DNA of 64,000 nucleotides from Metopolophium dirhodum (GCF_019925205.1 NC_083561.1:23745217-23809216); one strand, 5' to 3'; counted from the stretch's first letter, positions 40,565-55,156 are shown. Notes: generated from the letters alone by a model not told the origin. A program made the numbers and translations.

Positions 40565-43500
40565 GCGATTAATCTCAAAAAAAAATGTTTGATTAAAATG
40601 TTAATTTCCAAGTAAAATAATAACAATAATCGTATAATATAATGTTTTACCAAGTGTTTTAAAATAATTAACAGTATTATTATTTAACTGCAGTTCTTCA
40701 TATGTATATATGTCTTATATTTATTCTCTAAAAAACACATCATTGAAAAACCAATACGATCATCGCGCTATACTCAGAATCTTAATACACTTCCAATAAG
40801 TTATAACACATTAAATTATTCAAGAATTAGTTTATATATTTTGTTCTACATACTTTAGTTTGAATGTGTTGAGTGCGTTTAATGATGTTAAACTTTAGGG
40901 AAACTTGAATTATGTAAAAACTATAATAATATAATATAATATAAACGTTAAACAATTTAATTTTCCGTAAAATAATAAATTGTTCACATAGAAGTGCGTT
41001 TAATCATGTTTCCGGTTTAAATCGTCGATGAGCATTATATATATAGGTGCCATTAAAATAATGAGCCAGAACTTATAAACTATTCAATGGAAATAGTTAT
41101 AAAAATTAAAATCACACGAACAACAAACGCTTGTGGCTATGTTTAATGAAAAATATTTTTATTTTTTTTTTTTGTTAGCGTATTAATAATTATAGGAGTA
41201 CCTACAGGACAATATAATATTATTATTACTTATATTGTATATTATATATTTTTTATGTTTTGATTTGTTTTGTAAATGCGTATCATGAAATATGGCAGTT
41301 TTTTTTTTTAATTTAAATAATAAGCCTCGGCGTCAATGGCCATTGGCATACAAGGAGTTTTAAGGTTAACAATTTCTTAAGGTTTTAAGTATTTACATAA
41401 ACAAATTGCAGATTATAAACTATTGATAAGATTGGTTTTAATTAGAAAGGTCATCGTGTGACTTATGTTATCTGGATGGAGGGCTTCCGACATAATATTT
41501 GATACTCCAGCTTCACGTTTATATGGTCGTTTTAAAGCACTCCTTAAAGTGTTTTTTTTATTATTAGAAAAATTTAAAATTCACCATCTGTATTTACGTA
41601 ATACAATAAGTAATTCGGTTATTAATGTACAATATAGATGTGTCGACATGAAAGAAGTGGCGCTACTTTAAATGTGCTATTTTTTTTCCGCCTTTAAAGT
41701 ATTAAAAACAAATCGAAATCGTTTAACCTCATAACCTATACCGTATAGGTACTTTACTTATACTTATACCAAATAATATAATACGTATATGTACGGTATA
41801 ATAAGTATACACAAAATGTTTCGATAAAAAAGTAGGTAATACAAAAATTGGAATACGTAAATGTAATTAATACCTCATCACTCGTGCCTATAAGGCTATA
41901 AGTTGCAGTATATACGTCATACGCATATTATTTTATCGTTTAAAACGTGAAACACCGGACACTTAACGTCATAAAGGTACGCAGCAATTTATTGTCGACC
42001 TTTTCCGCGATGTCGTTGGATACCGTGGGAGCAGATATCGCACAGAGTCGTCGGACGAGTTGCACATTATAATATACAATTAATGAAATTGTGCACGATG
42101 GGGGATACAATATAGAAAAAATAAAATTATGCATTTATTACGTATTAAAATTATGCATTTATTATACGTTAGCTGTGTAGGAGCGATATATAAAAATCGG
42201 TTCCAATAAAATATAGGTAATAATACTTTCGCGGGCGGCGTATAATCGCTGCGACAATGCCAAACACTTTATTATATTATATTATTATGGTGTAATATTA
42301 TAATACGCGTATGATATAGGTAAGCTGTATACAGCGCGCGTAGAAAACGGTCTTCACGGCTACAGCAGTAGTCATTAATTCTCGCCGTATAATATATACC
42401 TACCATTGAAAGTCGAAGTTCCTATTATATTATCATTTTACAACGAACAACAATAATAATATGCGATGTGCATATAAATATAACGTGCTACAACAATAAT
42501 AATATAATATTATCGTGATGGTTGTACACTGTACAGTGGTCAGGTAACGTATAATATTATTAAATACAACTGAAACACCACTCGGTCCGCCGCCGAGATG
42601 ACACTAACGATTGGTCGTTTTCATCACCACCGCGTTCGATTTGTACACAATATTATTATATGCATAATATGCGATATTGTAGGTACGTGTTATAGTCTGC
42701 ATTCATATAATACCTATATACATATTATGTTGTATAAATAATATTGTGTGTACGCCGCGTGTGGAATAATGCTGATCCAAACACGTTTTAATTAAAAATC
42801 TTTTGCTTCGCTTCTGTTGTGTGTGTGTGTGTGTTTTTTTTTCATACCCTACGTTTTTATTTTTTACTTTTCCCTCTTTATTTTAATTTTTTTTTTTCGT
42901 TTTTCGTTTTTACTCGAAATAAATAATAATTACGAGCCACCATTAATATCGCTAATGCGAGCCATTCATTACGGTTGGAAAAACATAGAAGGAACGGCGG
43001 CGACGGCGAGATGTGGGCCGATAGGGTCCCGACCACGTTAGACCCGGTCGTGTGTACGTATATACATATTTATATATTATTATGTGTGTGCGCGCGCGTG
43101 TATATTATTTATTTTTGTAGAAAATAATTGTGCTGAAAACGCGAGCGCATGTACATAATTGTATATGTATATATTATATAATATATAATATTATAAATGA
43201 TACTAATGGAGACTTTTGGTGACAAAAAAAAAAAAAAAACGAAAAAAATTAATCGACTAGAACTGAGGAAAAAACTCACCCGACAAAGAGAAAATAATAA
43301 TATAATGTAAGCACACGAGGACCGACAGTAATGCGTTGCGACGACGAGGAATGTGAAAAATGTTCGTTCCTATATATTGTATTATAGTATATAGCCGAGG
43401 ACCCTTTATATTATTATTTTATCAGTTTCGTAATTAATGCGGGCGAAATATCTAATTTAATATTAATTCCTAATAAAACCTCTACTTGACTCTTCTTCAA

Positions 43501-46500
43501 ATATTTCACTTTCGTGAGTACAACGTTTTCGTCGGGTGTACAACATGAGATCATAATAATATTATGTAGTTATAATAATATTATTACGCAATATAATATT
43601 AGATATTATCATATCTTACCTGAATCCTTTCGGTCGATAAACGATATTATTATAAAAATAATAGTAACAGGTACATATTATGAGATATTTAGTTTTTGGT
43701 CGTTATTACTTCTCGATCCCAATCGTATACTCTATAATAGGTACTACAGGTATAGTTATTGTAAAAAATTATTAAAATTGTTTCTCCTATATTATTAATA
43801 ACTAATAAGACACACATAAACTGTATTATATAGTTATCGTACAGTAATGTATAATATTCGTTCGGAAAAAGTTGTCCAGTTCTCTCTCCATCTTGATGTC
43901 GCGTACGTATAGCTTGGGAATAACCGACTCGCAATATATTGTGAGTTGTTCCACCCAAGTTCGTATAATTTACGTTTTAAAGTTAGAAATCTTTTACACC
44001 TATATAATATAATAGAACTATATAAGGTGTAACGTTTACACATTGAATTACAAGTCCCAACTGGTATATTATTTTGCTGCTGTCAACGGAAAGTCGAAAT
44101 GAAATAATTAAAAATATTCTTGGACGGTATAAACTATAAAATAACGTGCAATCGACTCGAAATCTATACATAAATAATTTTTTATTTAAAAAAAAAAAGA
44201 CTCGTTTATGACATTATTCAATGTTGCGATCCGAAACGCTGATACAGTTCGAAGAGTATAATACTATACTATATCGTTTTAACGAATCTCCATATTATTA
44301 TATTATTATTCTGAAACATAAATTAAAATATCATCGTATCTTACACCTAAATTATATACTTATGAAAACATATAGACGGGGTTATATTTAAAAATACCAG
44401 CTCACACTGTTGCTGGGCATTGGCTTCTAATTCGTATATGCACGTTATGTCTGTTCGGCGTCCACGTATCACTGCTGCAATATATCACTATATTATTATA
44501 GTTTTAAATTTTAATAATAATATGCTATTTGTCACCGACTATCAGAGGGATTGTTTTTGGAGGGTCGTACAATGTTAACCATTGTTTATACTATGATTGG
44601 TAAACTTGTTATATGCCTAATTTGTTTTAATATATTATTATGATCCACACAAGCGGATTTTTTGGTAGATAAATGGTTACTGGCTACAGCCAGAGTGGAC
44701 TGGAAACAACATTTGGAAAATAATTGGGTTGTCGGTTATGAATATTTAATATAAATTAATAAATTGGTTGCACATTTAAGTTAACGCAAAATTACATTTA
44801 ATACACTGTGATTATACTACTATTTACTTTTGTTTCCTTGTTCGTTTTGTTTTTCTAAAATATGACAATAATTATTTATCTGCTTTTTTTTCAGATGTAT
44901 ACTTTATTATCTTAATAAAATAAATGTCTCATTCGCTCAGATATAATAATTAGAAAACAAAATTTACAAATATTACACATAGATATAATTGGTGTATTTT
45001 GGTACAAAATTTAGCATATACTTTAAATAATATAAGTATAATATGAATATTATGGTTAGGTGCTAATGGCACACACTCTCTCTATCTCTTTGCTACACAA
45101 ATCATAAAACGCCGTCTCAAAATTAATAACAATAACTTTCCATGGTCATTATGTGTGTACGTCACGGATGGAAAACTATTGGCCGAAATCAGGACGCTAC
45201 AGTCAGAACATTTTCGTAATTTAAGTCGAGAAAATAAATGAATTTAGCCCCTATAATGTACACAGGTATATTTATTTATATTATAAATTATAAATGTGCT
45301 TTATTAAAGCGAATAAAATATATAACATGTAAAAATCTTGTGTAAATTTGGTACATAAATTCAGAACTTGGAGAGCTGGGGTGACGGAGCTTATTATGAT
45401 GTAATATATTAGTCTAATAGTCTGTGTATATTACATCCAATGTAGAAGCAACCATATCGGTATCTTATTAAAAAATATGTAATTTTGTTCTATTTGTTTT
45501 TATTTTTAAATTATTTAAGAAACTGACAGTAGGTAATAAATAGGTAGGTACTTACTATTAGTTTAGTATTTTCAAACGTTAATTCATGTACCGCATATTT
45601 TATTTACCAAACCAGTATGCGTATTATAATAGCGTACCTACACACTTGTTTTAACGTTTGTTTTGTTTTCCTTGTAAAACGCGTTCTATATTATGTCATT
45701 ATAATCTTATGGGTGTGGGCTCATCATCACGTATTTCGTAATTCGATGACTTGTGATATCATAAAGATTTGGTTTATGAGAAGAGATATTGTCAGTGCTC
45801 AATGACCAGATTTCCAATACTTAAATACGCATATTGGACACATTTTTATTGTAATTTTCATGCTCTCATTTTGACATTCAGGTACAACAACTTTTGGGTT
45901 TAATCAGAGAAATTGACAACTTAATAATATATTATATATTCAATCTACCGTTAAATGTATGTTAAAAATTATTCCAAAATGTATGCACATCCAATGTCGG
46001 TAGTTTGCAATAACTTTCATTGCTGACCATACAGTATATTATATAATAAATATTATAATATTTGTTTAATAAATTATCATAATTATATACACCTCTCGCA
46101 ATATTATTATTGTCACACCAAATATCATTAACTAACGTTAATACCTATACTAATAATTAATATAATCTACTACTGATAGACGATAGGTTTTAGGTACAAT
46201 GTTCTTGTCCACACTAAAACTGGAAATACAATATTTTTGGTACGTAATTATCTTGTATCATATACCTTGTATAATAATATGATCTAAGGTAATTATAGAC
46301 GTCATTATACTCACGGAGACGTAGTCGTTACATCCCGTTGTCATCGTTTGAATATTTACGACAAGTAAAAAACGCTCAATTTTAAAACTCTCTTTTTTCG
46401 CGTTTAAGTGATTTGCATGTATACGCAGTGAATGCCTTTCCCTTTCTGAATAAGTAGTTTCTGTATAATATTTCTATTAGGGATTTCTATATAGTTTATA

Positions 46501-47459
46501 GGGATTCCTGATTAAAAATATAAATAGTTTCTACCTCTAAAAAATCGTACGGTTTTTTTACTTTTTAGTATCTTGCTTAGTCCAATCGAATCTAACAGCA
46601 AACGGTAATATTCGTATACAAAATATAATGACGTTAATTTCACCAAAATATATTAAACTCTGTTGTTCTTCAATATAAATTAGTATCAGGTATAAATACT
46701 TATGATTTATAAATAACTAATATGCTTACATAATGTAAGAATAAAAAAATCTGAATGTACATTCACAATATTTTTTTATGAGTATCTGAAGTCACGACAA
46801 TTTTGTGTTAGAAATTCATAAAATGTATACCTTATTTGTATATCTAAGATTTGAAAGTTGAAAACAAGACTCCTTATAAGTTTTTCTATCTTTATTAAAA
46901 AAAAATGTCGTTCTTACACAATATTATGTATAAGTAGCATGCTACTATATAATTTTTTCTCTACAAAGGATATTAAGGAATCAAAGATGTTTTTTGCGTA
47001 TAGTACAGTGGAAACATTTCTAGTAGCACACTACACTTTGTTAGGAATTAATTAATTTTTTTTTTAATTATTAATAATTAATAATTAATTATTATCGTGA
47101 TTTGTGTTTCTATGACTTATGTTTTCTATGACTTCTGTATATTGTACGTGCATATCGTGTCAGTGTGTCACTGTCACCGTACTCGCCCATTGTTAGCAGT
47201 AATTACGCATAACGTGCGCCAACCTAGAGCCCATCTTATAATTTTTCCCATAATCAGGACACCGGGAACATCGCGTTATGCACAATATATTGTATATGGG
47301 TCGATCGCCCAGAACAACACAAGCCAGACTTTTTAATAATATTATATTGCGCGTCTACGTCTATTGTGTCATTGTCGACGCGCACATTGTTAGCAATATA
47401 ATTACAATATAACGTGCGCTAGTGCGCTACCCTCGAGCCCGTCTACCGTACATAATACT
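40565..47459. other. Intergenic, no gene recognised
   Basis: AT-rich spacer with a short direct repeat (TAAAATTATGCATTTATTA) at about 42122-42166, a T-rich and GT-rich patch near 42815-42910 and a GC-richer patch at about 42580-43040. Confidence 0.5.
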
Positions 47460-48560
47460 ATATTATATTCGGACCCGCCGCGGAAACACTCCTGGACGTC
47501 CCTGGGGCTGCCTAAACAAAGCGCCTCGACTACATGACAATGATATGGGTACGTCATAATATCTGTTTCACGTGGCGCTTAGGTACGTCTGTTTAAGTCT
47601 ATGTGTATATCAAGTAGATATATAACTATATACATAGACTGCGACGTGTACGTAAACCGTTTACGGCGTGGCGCAGATGTATATATCAGACGCATATTAT
47701 AAGTGTGTAATCGACTCGAGACGCGAAACGCCACTGCCCGGATAAGTGTACACTGTACCTGCCTGCCTGCCAGCCTAACCTACGAATATTATAATATCGT
47801 ATTAAAATACGACTGTTTTACACGAGAAGCGCATAATATTACTATATTAGTGTGCCTATTGCAGTCAGCGGCGAATGGTGCGCTTGGGAAACGAAATAAA
47901 AGAATATCTTTACTATTATTATCATCGTCATCGTCATCGTCATCATCATCGCCGTCGTCGTCGTCGACGTTGTTTGGGCTCTACGCCGAAAACCGAAAAG
48001 CTTCTGCCACCACCACCACCACCACCGCCGCCGCCACTGCTACCGATGTGCACAAAACCTTTTTAATCAAGTCTGCCAGCGCTCGCGAATTCTCGGAATT
48101 GATTCCCTCGGGACGTCGCGCGCGCGAAAACAGACGCACTTGGCGGCGGAATGTGGATGGTTATATATATATATGGAGAGTTGCTGCGCTCTCTCTCTCT
48201 CTCTCTCAATTTATATATTATAATATATATATATATGCATACCGTTTTGGTGTATAGCCCTCAGGAATCGTTATATCCTTCAATTGTTATGGTAATTTAT
48301 TCACAGTTCGAAGCGTCCGCGCCAAAGTTGCCGCTGCAGGTCTCTCTCTCCGCCCGTCCGCGCCCGCCACCCGTCGCTCTCCCAGCCGTCCGTCGGTTTC
48401 GAGAGATGCCGCCAGGAGAGTGTTGGCCTCGCAAGAAATTGAGATCCAACGTCTTCCCCCCCCCCCCCTCGCCGGTGCCGCCGCGCTCCGTAGTTTGATC
48501 GTCGTCTAACGAGACGTCGTTATTTCGTGTATATAGAACTCGCGCGGACGTGCGGCCCGC
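47460..48560. promoter_or_regulatory. GC-richer island with triplet repeats (possible promoter or 5' exon region)
   Basis: Clearly richer in CpG and GC than surroundings. It contains an ATC/GTC triplet run (47920-47970), a CCA/CCG run (48009-48038) and a CT run (48190-48208). The open frame across it is low-complexity. No TATA and initiator pair was assigned; the role is speculative. Confidence 0.3.
47920..47970. repeat. ATC/GTC triplet repeat run
   Basis: Mixed CATCGT, CATCATC and GTCGTC triplets. A CCA/CCG triplet run follows at 48009-48038. Confidence 0.85.
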
Positions 48561-48967
48561 AACGATAGCGCAGTAATGCCAGTGATATTATATATATATA
48601 TGTGTGTGTGTGTGTAGGTTTGTATATGTGTGTGTGTGTGTGAGTTTGTTGGCGTTTTTACCACCCTGCACGAACAATAATATAAACGAGCGGAAACAAC
48701 GAAATATTATTATTATTTTTGTTTTCACCGTCCGTATATTAAATTATATATTGTATATTTTAATATATATACGCGAAATAAGTAAATTTCGTAAATTTTT
48801 GTAAATTTTTGTTTACATGACAGCATGAGAATATAATAATGCACGTATAAATCGTATAATGTATATATAGGAGATAATGGGTATACTATATTATTGCCTG
48901 TGATGTAAGAAAGGCGCCGAGCCGTTCAGTGATGATGTAGGTTAAAATTATGGTTTAACATGATATT

Positions 48968-49282
48968 TTTTTTTTTTTTTTATTGGGTAACCCGCGGCAA
49001 CATAGGCCATTGGGTGTGGGGAGGGCACTGTAGGTTTTATATTGGGTAGGTTTGGTAGGTTTTATATTGGGTAGGTTGGTACACGTGTGTGTTGTGTTTG
49101 GCAGAATTTCTAATGGGGCACCCGTAGGTTTCTGCCGTGCCCCGGGGTGGGGGGATGGCGGCACTTGTTCTCCGGACACCGTGACTTGCACGGAGAAAAA
49201 TGCCGCCCAGTGGTCGAGGATCGAACTCGGACCGGCTGTGCCGAATCCGTCGCGTTAGACCACTCGGCCACCTCGTCCCCCC
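48968..49282 (-). mobile_element. tRNA-derived SINE, full-length copy
   Basis: Read on the minus strand, the head is like a class II tRNA (Ser/Leu): A box TGGCCGAGTGG, variable arm, B box GAGTTCGATCC. It is followed by a body shared with three other copies in this window and an A-rich tail. Target-site duplications TAACATGATATT lie at 48956-48967 and 49283-49294. The 3' part holds a doubled 25-bp unit (about 49031-49079). A and B boxes are the internal RNA polymerase III promoter of such SINEs. Confidence 0.93.
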
Positions 49283-49294
49283 TAACATGATATT

Positions 49295-52200
49295 ATAACA
49301 TACCAATAATTATATTTATAATATAGTATTTATTAGCATTATTCTTATTACGATTTATTAAAATATGATAACAATGCGATATAAATATAACCTAAAAATA
49401 AATATTTTCTAATAAGTTGTCAAAATCATTCGTTAAAAGATGATATTTTCTTATTTTTAATATAATATTATATACTCTAAAAAATGTGTAACTTTTTAGA
49501 ATTTAGAATTCACTTTGTTCATGTTCATAGTAGAAAATAGTAATTTGTTATTTTGACTTGAACAATTTGTAGTCATGACATTTTCCTGAACGGTTTTTGT
49601 TTTGAACAATCGATTTCTCACGCACGGGATCTGCAGTTAGATGTACTTAATAATATTTCGTTTTGCTAGTAAATAAAACATCATCAATATGAATGAAATT
49701 ATTGTTTTAAAAAGTAAGTTGAAACTTGATCGATCGGTAGAAAAAGAAACCATTAATCTACGTCAAATTTTTCATTTGAAATAATGTCCTCATCTCAATG
49801 CCAACGCCAATACTTACTTTCAGTTTAACATCGTAGTACCTATAAAAATATAATTTAAGGCCATTTAAGACGTATCATAATGCAGTCATATTATGGGTTG
49901 TAATGTTGTACACAAATTATTTATCAAACAATAATAATATTTTTAATACAACATTTTATCTTAACGCGAACTTCATAGTTTGAAAAAAAAAATTATAGTT
50001 TTATCAATCAGCGTAGGTATCTAATTTATAATAACGTTACGTTAATTGAAATAGGTAGGTATTTTTTTTATGTGCGTTTAGTTATATTCGGATATCATAT
50101 TATATGCCGGGAAAATATACCAAACCAAAATATGCGTTTGTGGGTCAGTAGAATTCTGATGGGTTGTCTGCAGCAAACTATATTATAATAATATATGTTC
50201 GCAATAGGTATATGAAATTTACATTTCAAATTGAGATAGCTTGTGAGTTGTGATAATATATCGAACGACCTTATGTATTTATTCTATAATTATAGTTTAA
50301 CGATAACGTCATTAGATGTATAAGATATCATGTGACGTAAATATAGCGTAAAACACACGGTAACTATCATATTTTATTTCAAAACACGCAGACATGCAGT
50401 AGTATATTGCCACTTGTATGAATAGGTATATGTTGTTATGAGAAATAAATACAATATAATAACATAAGTCGTAAATTCATAATGTATCGTTCTTATAACG
50501 ACACACATGACTGACCTTCGTCACTGCGAATAGTATATAATATATATATATAGATATAGGTTCCTGCAATCTAATATATATATTTGGAAAATACGAAAAC
50601 AAAAATATAAGATTGCTACAGAGTTGTACCTGAAGTGCATATAGTGGTACGTTATAGTACATATTGACTCGTCTACATATCATATACGCGAAGCCAACAT
50701 TAATGTATCAATTGATACATTAAAGGTAAATGGTAATCATAACATGCCAATACGACGTAATACGATAAACCGTATTTAGTGGGTTAATGATCAAGTAGAA
50801 AGAACACTGCAAATTCGTATACGCTAAGGGTGCTATTAGGACACTCAAGTCAATCATTTTCCTCCACGATTTTACTCGCTATTGAATTCTCGACAACAAA
50901 TTTGGTAGAAATGTGCCATTTGCTGCAGTACCTATTATAAAATTGACTTACACCTAATACCTATTGACATCGACAACGAGTCTATAATTGGATGTATATA
51001 TACGGTAATAGTGGTTTGGACGAATAGCCGACGTCGTATCGCGCAGATTCCGTCGTGACGGGCTATCGGATTTCTTATCTTTTTACCTTCGTCCAGAATA
51101 CAAATTCGTGTTTTATTTTTCAAATCTATACCTATACGTCTATGTGACCAGCAACAGTGAACACCCAGAACGGAATTGTAGTATACTGTAACGCCGGCTC
51201 AGATAGGTTTCCGTGGCTCGAACCGTGTGCGATGGGGTGGAAGGTAGTCGCCCATACATACATATAGGTAGGCATAGGTACACATAATATATAATATATA
51301 ATATATATATATATATATATATAGGTACGGCAGTCGTGACTGCCAGGCGGTGGCGGCTGCGGCCGTGAGTGGAAACGAAAAATAAAATATAAGCCCGCAC
51401 CGATAGAACCCCCAAAGATTTGCCCCGGACACGGTCGTATCGACGTTTGATTTGATCGCTCGTCGTTAATCTTCGGATGTCGTGTGGCACAGCCGCCGCC
51501 GCCGCCGTACGGTCGTTTAAAAACACTGTCGTTTGATAATGGCAGGCAATAAGTTAAGTCACGGTGTTTTTTTCTCCCTCTCACTCTTCCCCTCTGCCCC
51601 CTGCCCAACAATCCACCTCTCTCTCGACCTCCTCGGCGGACGACCGTTTGTACCGATTTAATGTCGCCATTGTTCTTGTGTAAAATAAAAAAAACAAACG
51701 GAAAAAAAAACAACAAAGCACACGAAACGGTTTACGTCTCAATCTAAACGGTGGCGGCGGACCCATCGACAGAATGCGCATTATATATTATTATCATTAT
51801 TATATTATTATTATTATTATTATTGTATGGTGTTCGGACCCCCTCGGGAGACGAAAAGAACCGTATCGGACCAAAGCATCTATGTATCAGGTATATGCAG
51901 CGGGAGCTACCGGTAAGTACAGAAGTGCTATGTGTATATTATACTTTATTATAATAATATAATATATTATTATGTAATATATATGCGTACATAAAACAAC
52001 GCCTATTTTATAATGGCATTGGCCTTATAATAATGTATTATAAAAGCAATAACAATATTATATAGATAGTTCCTAATAGTTCCGATATCCGAATCCGTCT
52101 GCGTGGATTCGATTGAGACGTATAAGACGTCATTACTCACTCAAACGGCATACTGCAGCGAGAAGGGTAACTGAGAAGGGAATACCTATACCTACCTGTA

Positions 52201-54194
52201 TCATAATTTAATATAAAATTGTCTGAACGCCATGTACAAAATAAATAAATAAATTGTCATCGAAATGACAAAAAACTGACAGGGTTTTTTTTTTAATCTA
52301 AAACTGATGCCTATGTAATATATTATAATATATTAACTTGATATTAAATATTAATTTAATTCTATATTATAGCCGTAGGTACGTTATATACTCGAAAATG
52401 TTTATTTGAATTTCAGTTGATTATAATATTATATAATTGTATAGAACACAAACATTATAGTTAATATCTTAATTGTTTTGATTTTTTTTGAATGTTTTAA
52501 TAACATAATAATATACTATTATAATATAATATACTAATCAAGTTTTTTAAAGCCGCTAAGCTGAGTTTAATAATTATTTAGCAGACTATTTTAGCATAAG
52601 TGATATACTGATATCCATATAATAGTTGAAAGACCTTTTTTTTTATACTTAGCGTTTTTTTTACACGCAGTTTGGTGGATGATTGTTTTTGTTGGGTTAT
52701 AATATATAGTAGGTAACTAACTTTACATATTATTATTATTATTATTATTATTTATTAAACAGTTAAATTTAGTAGCAGCACTGATTACAATAAATACATT
52801 ATATTATTGGTGTCGTGATATTTTGCATACCTAATTAATGTTATCACAATAAATTAACAAATATATTGTTGCATAACTAATGTGGATGATTGTGACGTGT
52901 ATAGGATAATTAGAAAATAACTGAGATTTTCGAAACCATAAACGAAAAATATTGGATCACAAAAATATACAATTATTTTAGTTATTAGTTATTATTGATA
53001 ATTACTCGTATTACATATCGATAGGCATTTAATATTTTTGTTTATTATTATAGTCGCCATTTTCGTCGGTTTCGGGAGGACGGTTCTTCGCTATGTGGTC
53101 TTAACAGTAAGGTCGCGACTCACGACGGTATAATATTGGATCGATCAACGATCTGCCGGAAGTCGTAATAACGTGAATTCTGACAAATAATATTTTTCGC
53201 ATATAATATGACATTAAACTGTATAATATTATAAAACTACACTTTTTTATTTTCTCAGCTCCGCGAATGTCCACAAGTTACATATTATGTTTAGTTTAAT
53301 CGAGCACCTGCACGCAGTCGCCAGATCTACAAAACTACAATGCCGTAGACGACTGTCATGTCATTCCTCGTCTATATGTCAGCGAACATAATAATATTTT
53401 GATACTACTGCAGTTGTACCTCGTCGACTCTCCATATTTGTATCATGGTTTTAATTTCGGTCAACCGCGCGAGGACGAAACTTTTCCATCTCCAGGGAGT
53501 AATACATACATCATACAATATATACATCGCGAGTATAGTCGCGACATCTGCACCAACAAAGAATAATATCAAATTTAAAATATTCCTAAACGCATAATAA
53601 AAATTAAAAATATTACAATGATGTTGTGTAACATATTATAAATGTTTCGAATCGCATAATATAAGTTCCCGGTAGTCATTGCAGCGAGGAATATTATTGT
53701 TGTCAAGTTTAATATATTATCCATTATCCGTGGTCGTGATTGGACTTATATATTTTACAAGCGATTATATCAGGTATATAATATTATGACGTGTTACAAG
53801 TATATCCGATGATGACGAGTGTCTTTCAAGAATATTTATGCCATCACAATATATATATATATATATATATACATATTATAAAATATATATACTGACGGTA
53901 ATTATTGACGATGAACGTGCATATACTGCTCTTGTGGGTAATATTCGAGATGTCCGCGTGTTCAAATGCCGTATGCGATAATTACGATCAGCCTGCAGGT
54001 CTTTGCCTCTATATATATTATAATATAACATAGTATCTTATAAATATATACGATGAATGTGCGTTTTCGTTTAAAAGCCCAAACCACGCCGTATATAACC
54101 GCTTAATATAGTCTTAGCGTTCGAATTAAGCATAGGTATATGTTATATGTTTATAAATACATCCCGAACTCATTCGTCCAATGAGATATATGTA
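49295..54194. other. Intergenic, no coding gene recognised
   Basis: AT-rich spacer with a GC-richer island at about 51140-51912 that ends in a good splice donor (ACCG/GTAAGT at 51912), and a perfect palindrome at 50700-50723. Confidence 0.5.
50700..50723. repeat. Perfect 24-bp palindrome
   Basis: TTAATGTATCAA joined to its exact complement. The centre ATCAATTGAT resembles paired homeodomain/TALE-type sites. Confidence 0.9.
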
Positions 54195-54216
54195 TGGTGC
54201 GTTTATATTGTGGTAA

Positions 54217-55123
54217 TCGGAAAAAAAATCCCCAGGAAAAAAAATCCCCGACCCTAGGAAAAAAAATCCCCAGACTACAATATTACTCATAACCACATGC
54301 AACATGAACAAATATTTTTTAAACGTTAATTAGTATCTATAATTACCATTTACCATATTATTAATATTTAATTAGGGGGACGGAGTGGCTGAGGGGACGC
54401 AGTCGACCCGAGTTCGATTCCTCGGCCATGGGCGGCATTTTTCTTCGGACAAGTCATGGTGTCCGGAGAACAAGTGCCGCCATCCCCCACCCGGGCATTG
54501 CAGATACCTACGGGTACCCACTTGAAAATCTGCCAAAAAACTACACACACGTGTTTACCAACCAACAGTATCCTCCCCTACAAATAAACAAACAAATAGC
54601 TAATGGCCATAGTTGCCGGGCTTAATGACCAATTAAAAAAATAATATTTAATTACAAATACGTATATTATATTATGTTATTAAAAAAATTATATATTATA
54701 AATAATATTTTGTTTTAAATTACGATAATATATTATGTGTAATATGCCTCGTGCCTATACATTCAATAAATTATTGTTTGATAATTATTATTATTATTAC
54801 CTATATTTTATATAATATTTTTGAATACTATGTTTTTAACTTTATTATTTGACGTATCGATCATTCGAAATATTTTTATATGATATATTTGTGAAGTTGT
54901 TAAGTTAATTAAGTTGAATTGATATTTAAAACAAAAAATTATTTATAATGTATAATTTTTTTAATAATTTTATATAATATACGTATTTGTAATTAAATAT
55001 TAATAATGTGGTAAATGGTAATTATAGACACTAATTAACGTTTAAAAAAATATTTGTTCATGTTGCATGTGCTTGTGAGTAATATTGAAGTCTGGGGATT
55101 TTTTTCCTGGGGATTTTTTTTCC
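54217..55123. mobile_element. Long foldback DNA element carrying a nested SINE
   Basis: The left arm (54217-54720, interrupted by the SINE) and right arm (about 54925-55123) are inverted copies more than 90% alike by eye, around a spacer of about 200 bp. Both tips carry repeats of AGGAAAAAAAATCCCC; the left has one unit more. No transposase frame. The direct copies TGGTGCxTTTATATT at 54195-54209 and 55132-55146 flank the element and may be a target duplication. Confidence 0.82.
54375..54641 (+). mobile_element. tRNA-derived SINE, head shortened, nested in the foldback element
   Basis: Same family as 48968-49282. TAATATTTAATTA duplications at 54362-54374 and 54642-54654 define the insertion. 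The B box GAGTTCGATTC is present. The head between the A and B boxes is shorter than in the full copy. Confidence 0.93.
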
Positions 55124-55156
55124 GGGATTCGTGGTGCATTTATATTATATATAATA

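Noticed and set aside
47040..47095. Long AT palindrome TTAATTATTAATAATTAA
   Set aside because: Pure A/T low-complexity sequence, expected by chance in such AT-rich DNA.
47703..48257. 184-codon plus-strand open frame with Ser and Thr runs
   Set aside because: It begins at GTG and is made of triplet repeats and a CT/TA run; low complexity with no domain.
49200..49282. A functional serine or leucine tRNA gene
   Set aside because: A and B boxes are present but the acceptor stem does not pair and the tRNA-like head continues into a SINE body with an A-rich tail and target duplications.
48955..49306. Open frames of 68-89 codons over 48955-49306 and similar ones at 54368-54625
   Set aside because: They are readings of the SINE sequence; their similarity to each other reflects the shared repeat, not a protein family.
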